Notes under the pieces: model-generated
Database searches by the model: none
What the model was told of the DNA's origin: nothing
What the model saw: the letters and a program-made list of their open reading frames with translations, nothing else
Made by a program: the position numbers and the translations under genes
DNA from: Hofstenia miamia
Taxonomy: Eukaryota > Xenacoelomorpha > Acoela > Hofsteniidae
Direction of reading: 5' to 3'
DNA length: 21,003 nt
Assembly (NCBI GenBank): GCA_900660155.1
Contig: CABFPE010000227.1
Span: forward strand, 857,674-878,676
Shown here: piece by piece, positions 1 to 9,807 of the stretch
How positions within the stretch are numbered: the stretch's first letter is position 1
How the letters are laid out: each line of letters opens with the position of its first letter

Positions 1-82
1 TATGCATATAGATATGTTTGAAAGAATTTGCAGAATTGAAATGCGTCGCAAAGCTATTTGTAGTATTCAGCTGCAACGTGAC
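1..82. repeat. Direct repeat copy A (cut by window edge)
   Basis: This segment is repeated at 394-476. The last 33 bases (50-82) match 444-476 exactly, and the earlier part aligns with small gaps, starting from TATGCATA. Both copies end their similarity at CGTGAC. The window starts at or inside this copy, so its left edge is unknown. It could be a terminal repeat of a small non-autonomous element or a local duplication. No coding potential is seen. Confidence 0.75.
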
Positions 83-393
83 AGTCGTGATTTAGAAACT
101 TACTAAGACACATATATGCATTGTTAGCATTAATGTTATCGAAAAAATTAAATATTTCTCGTATTAAAATTGTATGCATAAAATATCTATATTAATTTGG
201 TTTCATTTAGAGCTCTAAGAAGCAAAAATGGCAATTTTCCAAATATGTAGCATGCTAAATATATACATACTTAAAACTGTAGGGATTTCGAGTTTTCATT
301 CATAACTACTTAATCACATTAGAGACTATGTTTCTCACAATTATTAATGCAAACGATTAATTAAATAGCTCAATAAATGTCTGCCTAAGTTTA

Positions 394-476
394 TATGCAT
401 AGACATGTTTGAAATATGCAGATGAATTAAATTGCTTCGCAATAAAGCTATTTGTAGTATTCAGCTGCAACGTGAC
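394..476. repeat. Direct repeat copy B
   Basis: This is the second copy of the repeat at 1-82, with 33 identical bases at its right end. It holds an E-box-like CAGCTG. At its right boundary a full palindromic CRE-like octamer, TGACGTCA, lies at 473-480 and is absent from copy A. The 311 bases between the copies are AT-rich and show nothing else recognisable. Confidence 0.75.
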
Positions 477-531
477 GTCATAATAACCGTTAAATATACT
501 GTAAACCTTTGCGTAAAAAACAGACATTTAA

Positions 532-605
532 TGTAAACTTCACCGTTAACATTTATTCGCGGTCATGTTAACGTAAAACGCCATTTGTTGACGGTGTTGT
601 TTACA
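532..605. repeat. Imperfect inverted repeat (20-bp arms)
   Basis: The arm at 532-551 and the reverse complement of 586-605 agree at 17 of 20 positions, around a shared TGTAAAC..CACCGT..AACA core. The loop is 34 bases. Further GTTAAC and TGTAAAC words occur at about 489-507, 574-579 and 619-628, so the area looks like the subterminal region of a small transposon. No transposase is present. Extent and family are unknown. Confidence 0.5.
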
Positions 606-870
606 GTTCGATTTTCACTTGTTAACGTATTGAATTTGGATCACATCCCTTATTAAAAAAATGTTGAAATTTAAATAACTGATAATTTATCTGAATAGCA
701 TCAATAAATTCACGCAACACATATACACAAATTACATAAATTACAAAAAACAATTTTTTTTTAGGCTATGAATATAAGTAACCATAGGTACTACTTTAAT
801 AACGAGTTATCGCATAGTCATCCTGATACATTTTGTATTCTAGCAATGATTCAAAAGAAATATATTTTTG

Positions 871-1130
871 GTTAATGAAGATTTTTAAATGCTTTTTAAA
901 GGATTATATTTTCTCAATGACTGTAATTTTATTAGGTAGCGAATTCCAGTTTCGAAGGACGACATTAATGAAGGATTTCTTTAAAACGTTTTTCTTATAC
1001 TTAACTCATGTGAAAAGCTTTGATCTTGCATTCTGTTTACGAGTATTTTCCGGAATTTTAGTCGTATTATAAGGTGGTAGGTTTTTTATTATCTTGAAGA
1101 ATTTCAGCAGGGTATTCAATATGATGAGTT
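871..1130 (-). pseudogene. LINE reverse transcriptase C-terminal relic
   Basis: Read on the minus strand, this stretch gives the conserved end of non-LTR retrotransposon ORF2 proteins. It starts with a segment containing PPYNTTKIPENTRKQNARSK, then KKSF, then RNWNSLPN (about 932-953), then SFKKHLKIF. The R-x-W-N-S-L-P followed by F-K-x-x-L pattern is the usual C-terminus of CR1/Jockey-like LINE reverse transcriptases. In-frame stops (for example after KLFT and before SFKK) show that it is dead. More decayed sequence of the same element may reach about 1290. The open frame on the opposite strand here is only its antisense shadow. Confidence 0.72.
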
Positions 1131-1427
1131 GGTTTGGAAAGAAAATCAAACTCTGAATGTTTAAATTTAAAGACCTATAAGTAACTTCAATTTTCCTAAA
1201 ATCCGACGTTGCAATTTATGTTTTCTACCTTAGAAGAATTCGAAGTTATTGTACGTAATCAAATCTAGAGGTAAATAAATCGTAAGATTCAACTCATTTA
1301 CCTTTCTTTATAATTAAAAATTTTTTCATATATTTGGCCACCACCTATCATTTGTATTTAATCAATGCATAGTTGAAAACGAATTTCCGGAGATAACAAA
1401 AAATCAGATATAACACATTTATATAAA

Positions 1428-1541
1428 ATGGAGGTTCCCTTATTGCAAAAAAATTATAGGCCAATCACAACATCGCAACCTTTTACTAAATTATTTGAAA
1501 AAATACTGCATATGCAAATCAATCAACATCTTTACAAGTGA
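1428..1541 (+). pseudogene. LINE reverse transcriptase fragment (NYRPI motif)
   Basis: A short open stretch reads KNYRPITTSQPFTKLFEKIL and then H-x-Q-x-x-x-x-L before a TGA at 1539-1541. N-Y-R-P-I followed by K-x-x-E-K is the signature of an early block of LINE reverse transcriptases. The expected downstream GFR and DLxKAFD blocks are not found nearby. The orientation is opposite to the relic at 871-1130, so this is probably a separate insertion. It is a fragment of an inactive element. Confidence 0.68.
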
Positions 1542-1708
1542 TGCAATTATGTCAATTACTGAAAAAATATCCTCTTGTAAATTCCAATTTTTATCCAGTT
1601 GCATAGAATTTTGAAATTTTGGCGATTAAAATTAAAATTTACTGATTTCATCAAAATTCAATTATGAGAAGCAAAATTTATGTCGATTCACTCAGTCTAA
1701 ATTTGAAA

Positions 1709-1806
1709 GGTTTTAGACCGGTTCAAACCGGTCGGTCATAAAAATACTGACCCGACCCGACCTGTGCCGGTCACGCTGGTTGAACCAACCGGTTTACACC
1801 CGTGTA
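1709..1806. repeat. GC-rich ACCGG/CCCGA island, transposon-end-like
   Basis: In AT-rich surroundings this stretch is dense in ACCGG, GGTCGG and CCCGA words. It includes GACCGGTTCAAACCGGTC, an 18-base hairpin with 8-bp arms and a 2-base loop, near 1716, and a tandem GACCCGACCCGACC near 1751. On the minus strand its edge reads ACACGGGTGTAAACCGGTT. Subterminal regions of hAT-type DNA transposons and MITEs often look like this, but no matching second end or target duplication was identified. The assignment is an inference. Confidence 0.4.
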
Positions 1807-1813
1807 ATACAGT

Positions 1814-1969
1814 ATGCATATTGAAAAAACACTTCAAAAGTTTATTAAGCTTAATACTACTGGTAAGCAACATGATTGCCTTCATATAGATAATACTAAA
1901 AGGTTAAAGAAAGTTATCAGCATTTTACAATGCTTTGTAATTGACACTATTAGAAAAAAATTTGGTTGA
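1814..1969 (+). other. Small unrecognised ORF, 51 codons
   Basis: An ATG opens 51 codons of basic, Lys/Ile/Leu-rich sequence (for example NTTKRLKKV-like runs with single Cys residues) ending in TGA at 1967-1969. It directly follows the GC-rich transposon-end-like island, so it could be a transposon relic. No family is recognised. It is short enough to be chance, and is recorded only because its composition is more protein-like than its neighbourhood. Confidence 0.15.
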
Positions 1970-2031
1970 AAGTAATATTAAAATTTCGAATTTATGAATT
2001 TAGATTGTTCATGCTTCGTTAAACTTTGCAG

Positions 2032-3787
2032 CAATATGCTGCGTCTCCATAGGCCTGAGTGCAGTGTTTCGCTTTCATAATAGCACGGGGAGATCAGATT
2101 TCCACAGTGTTCATAGTTGGATTGGAATTATTACCTGTACTTTGTTTGCCTTGCAGTACGTAATGGGTTTTCTGGGCTTTCTTTTTCCAAAGTTTCCAGA
2201 AAAAATGCGTGCTTTCCTACTTCCCATTCATCAATACGTCGGACAATTGGTCTTGATTTTAACCGCAGCCACAGTCGTTAGTATATGACTTAAAAATGTT
2301 TTATTATATTTACCGTCTATTTTTTTGACATTTATATTCTATCTAAAAATATGATAAGCATTTGCAAATGTTAAAGCATGTCTGGTAGATTTTTCCCGTA
2401 GGTGAAGTGAGACTATTTATTGCATTATTAAAAACTGGCAATATCCATATAATATCTGTATGTCAAATGATGACTAGATATCCTAAATCAATAAATCAAT
2501 CAAAACGTAGGGGATCATTGCAGGGCAGAGATATATGCATAAAAATGCATCAAGCAAACCATTTTTAATCATCCTTAATCAGACTGGACGTGGGTATGGA
2601 CACGATTTACAATTATGTGGGTATGCCCACAAATTGAAACACGTTTTTTCTGGTAAAGCAATATTTATTGATAATTTTTTGTAATAGATTTTATTGACTT
2701 TTCCAAATGCTTTAAAATTCCCATATTTTAAAAATTCTCATTATCCTACCTAATTGTAATGAAATTAAGATTGAATTATTTTTCACGTAGTTAATTTTGT
2801 TATGGCAGAATTTGGAAATAATTAATATTAAAGTGGAGTTCATAAACTGTTTGAGTTTACTTAATTATGACATAACTGACATACCTTCTTGGGATTCCCA
2901 AAAATTGATCGAAATATTTTATGCAAACAATCAATAAAGACATTTAATCTTATTGGATTAAAAGAGCTTTCAATTGATATATCACAATGTTTTTTTTGTA
3001 ATTAGAAAATATATGTTATTACAGTTGCATTGTAAACTTGTAAAGGTAATTAATAAAATTTATTAAAATGAAATGCAGGCAATTAAATTCAGTGTGTTAT
3101 ATTATGCATTGTGTCTAAATTAATCCTAATCACGTTGGCTTAACTCATTGGGATCAGAAAATCTCAAATGAATCCTGTAAAGTGATGGTGCTTGTCAATA
3201 ATGTAAAGTTGAAACAAATAATTGATTGTTAATAAAAATAATTTTTGTTTGAGTGTAGGCACGCTCACGTGGGCTTGTCAAGAAACCTTGTGGGTGTGGG
3301 CTAGGAGTGGTCCTGGAAAATCTCGGCCCATGGCCCGCCTGCCCTTAATTAAACTACTGTTAAGTCGTTCCTAGAAAACTATCGAGCAAACCATGTAGAA
3401 ACTAGCCGCGAATTTTTATCTCTGTTGTAAATATTTACAATAAAATTGAATTATCAAAATTATTGTCATATTTATACTTTTTTAAAATTTAAGTATTAGC
3501 AAGAATAAATAAGATTCATATGTTTTAATCAGAAGAATTAAAAATGAGTTTTATTAAATATGTATATTTTGTATGTTTTACATAAACTAGAATATATAGT
3601 AATTTTACAATTTTAGATTAGTGGATGTCAAACAATGTTACCGAACACTTTTTCACAAGAAAGTGTATTATTAATCTGGATTGCAATCTTAGTAGTTTCC
3701 TTTTTTGCTGTTGTTTTGTACCTTGTCACAAGCCCGAGATTTAAGCGTACGGAACAACCCTCATACTCAGATGCAATAAACCAATAA
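2032..3787 (+). CDS. Cytochrome b561 family protein, last two exons (5' exons outside window)
   Basis: This is a transmembrane, haem-binding electron-transfer protein that passes electrons from ascorbate across vesicle or plasma membranes. The penultimate exon (2032-2276) follows acceptor TTTGCAG. It encodes IGLSAVF, then the haem-ligand region SVHSWIG, a membrane helix, FLFP, and a second ligand-type His in LPIHQYVG. It ends at donor GTTAGT in phase 0. The last exon (3617-3787), after ATTTTAG, continues in phase 0 with ISGCQTML, a final membrane helix (about LLIWIAILVVSFFAVVLYLV) and a short basic tail ending SDAINQ and TAA. The helix-loop-helix order and the T-x-x-x-G spacing across the junction fit animal CYB561 proteins. 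The N-terminal helices with the other two haem His residues are not found in 1-2031 and presumably lie upstream. The family is well supported; the precise paralogue is not known. Confidence 0.88.
2277..3616 (+). other. Intron of the cytochrome b561 gene
   Basis: This is inferred from phase-0 continuity between the flanking exons: GTTAGT at the donor and ATTTTAG at the acceptor. The other GT nearby (GTATAT at 2281) would put a stop right after the junction. The 1,340-base intron is AT-rich. It contains a near-palindromic TGTGGGTATGCCCACA near 2614 and an isolated GC-rich patch at about 3257-3347 (GTGGGTGTGGGC, GGCCCATGGCCCGCC), possibly old transposon ends. No coding exon is seen in it. Confidence 0.8.
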
Positions 3788-3837
3788 GACATTCTCTTTC
3801 CACAACAAATGCGGAGATGTTAACTTTTGTTAATACC

Positions 3838-3843
3838 AATAAA
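3838..3843 (+). terminator. Poly(A) signal AATAAA of the cytochrome b561 gene
   Basis: A canonical AATAAA lies about 50 bases past the TAA stop of the last cytochrome b561 exon, in the correct orientation. AATAAA also occurs by chance in AT-rich DNA, but position and strand make this the likely 3' end signal. Confidence 0.55.
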
Positions 3844-3849
3844 ATTGCT

Positions 3850-6800
3850 GTAATTAAAATGACGATATGTCTGTTAATAGAATTCCATGTATCTCATGAC
3901 TGATTAATTACAGGGTTACTTGGTCGGTTTTTTCAAAATTTAAAAATTTTTTAATACAATGTGTGAGGTTAAGTGCCTAGAGCTCCCTATTGAGCCCGCT
4001 TAAGTTCGCCCGAAAATTTCTGGTTCGCTCAAGCTCGACTCAACGTAAAGAATTTGGAACTCACAGGGCTCTATCTTATCTAAAAACAGGAACCCGCGAT
4101 ACTTAGAGATTGAGAGTCGATTATTGAACATGAAATATCAAAGGTATGAGTATTTGAAGCTTGAATGATATGAATTAGTCCTCAGTAGTAGACAGCCTAA
4201 AGGATTGTTAATCAGTCGAAGTACAAATGTGGCAAGCACAATGAAGAAAATAACTTTAAAAAAATTCAAAGAAAAACGTGGTAAAGATTTTCCCTGCTGC
4301 TAAGAATGTGAGGTTTCATGGACCCTGCTCATACCGACTGCAGCCTCTAAATCCTAATGTTGACACCAAGGCCTTTCAATGATGTTTTGCTAGCTAATAC
4401 AATATATTGCAATAAATATATTGCAATACATTTATTGGCGCAGAATTTTATCACAATAATATTAAAAATAATATCCGCATAACTTGTTGTTTTGTATGTT
4501 TATTCGCTTGGATTTTAAAATTGTAAAAATAAGTGACATAATTACATTCTTGACAAAGAACACCGAACTGCGCAATAATTAATTCTTTCATTGCAGCGTC
4601 TGCACTAAACCCACATATTTTTAAGAACTACTCAACCAAATGTCTTAATTACACCTGCAACGAACGAAAATTGTACCCGCATAACTTTTCAAAAAATAGC
4701 TGCGCTTTTACTTTGAAAAAAGCTGCTTCACCATAGCAAAGCATTTTTTATTACAAAAATTACAGCAGCGCAGATGCAAACTATGATGGAATTCTTTACT
4801 GTAGTGGTTACCTTAATTCTGTGCATGTTATTGTAGCATAATACACCTCCGGAACATGCATAAGACAGACGCTGAAATATAAGTCTGTCGCGTTCCCCTA
4901 AGTAGAAGAACGAAATATTTTACATCCATTAAATTTTTCATTCAAATTGAAATACATTGTTTACGTATTCTTATTACAGACTGCCGTTGTCTTAATATAT
5001 TATGTAATGAATTGTTACCAATTTTTATAATAATTATTGTACATTTCAAAAAAATTTCCAGATTGTTATGGTAGTAATTCACAAATGAGATTAGAGAGCA
5101 ACAATTTGATGAAATTTTAAATATCAATGCTAGTAATAAATACATAATGCTTTCAATATTTCTTTTTATAACCAAGTAGAAGCTATTTGCAAACTGAAAG
5201 TTTACTAAAATTTTAAGGTTTTCAGCCAAAGCAAGAAGAGACCAATAAATGTGAAAAATGTCTTCCCAAAATAAATTTTGCAAAACTAGACATTCTTCAC
5301 ATTCACATAAAGCAGCTAAAAATTCAGTTTTCTTCTGAAAGGGAGTCCGCTCTTAAGGATGGGTCATTTACTGAAAAAGCGAAAACTTCAATCTTGAATA
5401 ATAAACGTCAAACCAAAAATATTCTAGCATGTACGAATTTTTAAAATTTCTTGAATTGGACGATATTTTGACTCATGACAACTGTTGCAGAAGATTATAA
5501 GTCTTTATTCAAAGCAATTATTTACAAATCATTATTTTCTTTTTTTGATCTTGCCAAATGTATATTACATGCATGCAAATTTAATATAATATTGAAAGCA
5601 GAATGTTATTGTTAAATTCCACATTGAAAACTACTTTCATGAAATATGATTGGGTACAGAAACAGGGCAATTCTTGTCTGGGATTTTGAGAGCATTTTTT
5701 ATGTATTATTAAATTGAAGTATAAACTGGTTAGTAGTAGCTTGAACAACAAACAATTTTTAAGGAAACATTAATTTAGATTAAACAGAAACGTTCGTGAG
5801 AAAAAAATTACCAGTTTAATAAAAGTTTAAGCATTTTTCAAGAATACCATTCAGTAACTAAATGACGCTCCATCTCCCCATTTAAATTTCGTTGACACAT
5901 TTTTTGAAAGGCTATAATTGTGTCGTTTTTTTAATGATTTTAGTACAACCACCTTTCCTCCAATATGCAGACATATCATATAGCATGTCCAAAATCTTTG
6001 TTCTCAACAAACTTACCATGCAATATATTTATTTTCATTGAGGTATATGGAGATATATATTTTTCCATTGAAGGTTCAATTTTTGCAAGAACCTTCAAAT
6101 TCTTCCAATACCTAATGTTCAGATAATAGATCTGTTTAAAATCCATTGCAACAAACAACTAGTCTCAGTATTGTGTTTCCAAAATAGAGCAGAGCATGAA
6201 TTAAGAATGAAATTGAAAGAGAAGATTCTCTATCTAGTTTTATTTTCAGATTAGGGATATTTCAAGATACTAATATTAATAGTGAATTAAAGGCGTTTAA
6301 AGTTTTTATAGAAACTATTACAAATTGTAAAAAACGCCTGGGTAGTTTAAGGATATACGTCAGGGATTGGAAATTATATATTTTTGCTTTCAAAAATAAT
6401 AATTTATTTTTCTAAAAATATTATTGTAACAATTATTGAAAAATATTTTTCGAAAATTCTCGAATTTTTCATAGCGTCAATATAAAAAAATTCAAAAAGT
6501 TAAAGATGACACTGCGTTTTCGAGGCGATATACAGTACATATATTTACTGACATTCATTGTGCTGTAAGTTGATTTGCTAACCACATTTCATGTGTCTCT
6601 TTAACATTATTCAACCAAGAGTTGACGATTTCCGCACCACCCTCCCTCTATTAAGCTTTTGATTACTACTCAAAAATTTTTAATGAGATTTTTTTACTTT
6701 TACTGACGTTCATAGGAAATGTTCTTAATAGCTGCTCACTTAACCCTTAAATGACAATTAAGAAAATTCAACAAACTATACTGCAACTGCAAAAACATCT

Positions 6801-8617
6801 TTCAATTTTTTGAACATTTCTTAAAACTATATGCAAGGGTTATAATTCTCCCATGAGCATGTCAAAATTCATTATTTTAGTTTATTTGCAAGACTTTGCA
6901 GAATTTCAATTGACCTCAATTGTCATCTAAGGGTTAATTTAGGATGTTGTTTTTAAATAAGGAGTACAGAATTCCAATATTTGCGAAGCATATTGTTATT
7001 GTAAATGAAAAAAATGAGTAAGATAACCAAAAAATTTTATTTAATAATTTAGAAAGAAATTCTGGAAAATCAAAATGGTTAAAACTAATATTAAAATTAT
7101 TTAAAGAAAGTCTCCAAATTTTTAGATTTGATGCCATCATCAACAATAGTTATGCCCCAGATCATTCATTACATTTGGAAATAGAACTATTCCTGAAAGC
7201 AAATCGGGGACGGCAACATGTAGAGAAAATGCTAAGCTGTTAAAACATATGCTATTGAACATTTTTTTGACTTCATTCTTTTCAATTGCGTTTTGCTAAG
7301 TTTCTACAATAAATGCTTAAAGATTCAACAACAATTGCAATAATTTATTTTATCGATTTACGTACATGCAGAATAAAAGTGCTAAATTTCTTAAATCTTA
7401 ACTAATTGGCGCGCAAATGAATAATCACTCACTTACCGCAAGTTCCAACTTCTAGTTATATCGCCGAATCTATTCTTAGCAGGTGCTCTACTAGTGGTTT
7501 GATTACCCGCGAGTCAACCACAAATTTAGAAGTCAATGAGTGCCAAAAGTCCGCTCAAATTCAAATGAAATACTAATTGATCATTGAATGCATTTTAGTA
7601 CAAATTTAGTGAACTTGGCAAAACAACTAATTAAAAATCAAAACCTCTATACAGTCAAAGACTAATTTGATTTTCAGTTTGAGATATTACAGAAATTTTT
7701 AATTCATATGTAATAACATATTTACATGTGCACACCAACACAATAACAATATTAAAAATATTGTTAGCTTTTTGTAAAATAGTAATCTTGATTGTAGGCC
7801 TTAAATTTTTTTATAAATGATTCTTAATTAATGTATAGTTAATAGTTCTTCTTCGAAATTCCTTGAATAAAATGACCATTCTGAAATGAAATATAATCAC
7901 TTAAAAAACTTATAAAACAGCGTGTCCTGAAATAATTTCAAAAACAATTGGAAGAAATTAAAGTGAACTTGGGTAATTGTGAATAAGGATGACGCAATAA
8001 TTGCAAGAATTTCGCAATCACTCAATTATTGACATAATTGCCAAAGGATGACGTAATTTGCCAGGGTATCGCAATCGCAGATTTGCTGAAAATACAAAAG
8101 CATGGGTCTAAATGCAAACAATGTTCCAAAAAATTTATTTGGAAAGCATGGCAATAATATCGTGGATTCGCTATTGAAACAAATTTACGGAAATCATTCA
8201 GTATAAGCATAATGTTGCACACACATTTATAATTGTAGGCGTTAAAATAATCTGGTTGTTTGTTATGCAATGCTAAGGTTGTCTAAATATGTAACTATAT
8301 GAAAAAGCAAATGTATGCATCATATCAAAGCTACTCTTTAATATTGAAAAGTAGATTCTACATATTTGAAAAATTAATTAAAAAAGTTTCTGTGCGCCGA
8401 AATTTACAGAAGTCATATCTTATGCAAGTGAAATTAACTAAAACAAAACATGTAGTAAAACTATATATTTTATAAAAAAATACTGCAATGTTACAAAAGT
8501 ACAAAACGAAATGTGAATAAATAAAAAAATACAGCAAAATCTAACTAAATGTTTACTACATGTTTATCCAGGAACAATGCTGACAAAACCATCCGAATGT
8601 CTTTCACAGAAAGTGCT
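3850..8617. other. Gene-poor AT-rich stretch
   Basis: No convincing gene is seen across this 4.8 kb. It contains a GC-rich island at about 3975-4060 (GAGCCCG, TTCGCCCG, CAAGCTCGACTC). At 4597 there is a weak exon candidate behind TTCTTTCATTGCAG: 45 open codons with three Cys, then a stop. A short direct repeat with CRE-like words lies at 7985-8076. Several open frames of 60-113 codons on the minus strand (for example 4942-5283) have no ATG near their start and AT-driven composition, and are not treated as genes. Confidence 0.6.
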
Positions 8618-9290
8618 CTAAGCATCGGATTCATTCAATGTATCATTTTCGATTAAAGGTACCTTAGATGAAGCATCGATAACAATACTTTTTGGTTGTT
8701 GGCGTGTGACAGCAACACCATAACAGCAAAATAAGCAGTATAAGAGCACATATATGACATAAAATGCTACTAAATAACCAAGAATCGCCCATACACCCCC
8801 AAATGGACGAGCAACGCACACGTCGAAAGATTGTTTAATATATTCGATGACTGAACAGCACGATAGTGAGGAAGGACAGCAAAAACGTTCATATTCTTTA
8901 GGAATTGACACATCAAAGCCTTGCATTTTTTTGAGAAGACTGACTTTATTTGGACAATCATCGTTGTCATGACACATATATATATATATATATATATATT
9001 GAATGAATAAATTAGTTTGATTTCAATAGCACAGGCTTCCTTAATGTGCAATTAGGTTCAGATATAGATGCAAGTATACCTTTCTTAAAATTTGATGGCA
9101 CTATTTCCTCGAATACATCATCTGCGGTTTCCATTAACTTCTGGTCTTCAGTGCAACAATAAGGTAGACGGAATTTGTTTTTGCAGCATTCTGGTTCTTT
9201 TTCACCACAGAAATTACAAAAAAAATGAAAGTTAGCACCCAAGGAAGAAATAATGCCAGAAAGTATTATTAGTGTACTCAACAGCTGCAT
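8618..9290 (-). CDS. Small cysteine-rich type I membrane protein, two exons
   Basis: Exon 1 starts at ATG 9288-9290 with a signal peptide (MQLLSTLIILSGIISSLGA). A Cys motif follows: FCNFCG, ECC, then YCC. It ends at 9080 before donor GTATAC, in phase 1. Exon 2 can start at 8943 (acceptor AATAAAG) or at 8919 (acceptor TGCAAG, better pyrimidine tract); both keep the frame and give 178 or 170 residues. It adds FCCPSSLSCC and DVCVARPFGG, then one membrane helix (about WAILGYLVAFYVIYVLLYCL), a juxtamembrane FCC that could be palmitoylated, and a short acidic cytosolic tail ending NESDA. The order signal peptide, Cys-rich ectodomain with CC pairs, single helix and short tail resembles Shisa-like or CYYR-like adaptors, but no family is firmly recognised. 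The intron (136 or 160 bases) carries a TA microsatellite. A role at the cell surface or in the secretory pathway is inferred. Confidence 0.72.
8975..8999. repeat. TA microsatellite inside an intron
   Basis: A run of about 12 AT units sits in the predicted intron of the cysteine-rich membrane protein gene. It separates the two coding frames, which is one reason an intron is preferred over a frameshift. Confidence 0.9.
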
Positions 9291-9736
9291 TTTGCATAGA
9301 ATGTATGTTGTGCAGTTAACAACGAAATGATTTTGTTAGTCGATAGGGGGCGCGTTTTACTAACATGGAGATTTCAATGAATTAAATTTGAATTTCCTCT
9401 ATGGAAGTAAATGGTGAGTAACAATTTAAATGAAGGAACGGCAACATACCAAATACTTTTAATGGAAAATGTAATGGTGGAATTTACCGCAATTCATACA
9501 TTTAGCTATGAATGTGCTGTAACTTAGCTGCAACATTAATGAAAATTTTGCAAAGATGCCTCTTAAAAATATTTGAAAAATTAGTTTTCCTTAGAAACAC
9601 TTATGACATAAAGTAGCCATTATCCGAATGATTAACAAAAATATATATAAATACTAAAATTTAATGCTATGAAATTTATGTTCCCAAGGATAGGCATTTG
9701 CTGCTGGCAACTGTCCCATCACGACTAACAGGATAT

Positions 9737-9807
<71 letters not shown>

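Noticed and set aside
833..1072. 79-codon open frame on the plus strand
   Set aside because: It has no ATG start and is the antisense of a LINE C-terminus (RNWNSLPN, SFKKHL) that is clearly recognisable on the minus strand.
4942..5283. 113-codon open frame on the minus strand
   Set aside because: It begins at TTG, has Ile/Leu/Asn-rich composition expected from AT-rich DNA, no recognisable motif and no acceptable splice context. It is the longest unexplained frame, so RNA-seq could revisit it.
5976..7146. Minus-strand frames of 60-70 codons at 5976-6158 and 6934-7146
   Set aside because: They are low-complexity products of AT-rich DNA with no domain or neighbouring exon.
8022..8270. 82-codon minus-strand frame with several Cys and His
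   Set aside because: It has a TTG start and no regular Cys/His spacing, signal peptide or family motif, and lies over the short direct repeat.
8975..8999. Frameshift by microsatellite expansion in a single-exon gene
   Set aside because: A GT-AG intron covering the TA run restores the frame with correct phase at a good donor (GTATAC), which is simpler than a broken gene.
8770..9051. 93-codon minus-strand frame across the TA microsatellite
   Set aside because: It overlaps the cysteine-rich gene in another frame, reads through the TA repeat as Tyr-Ile dipeptides, and lacks the membrane and Cys pattern.
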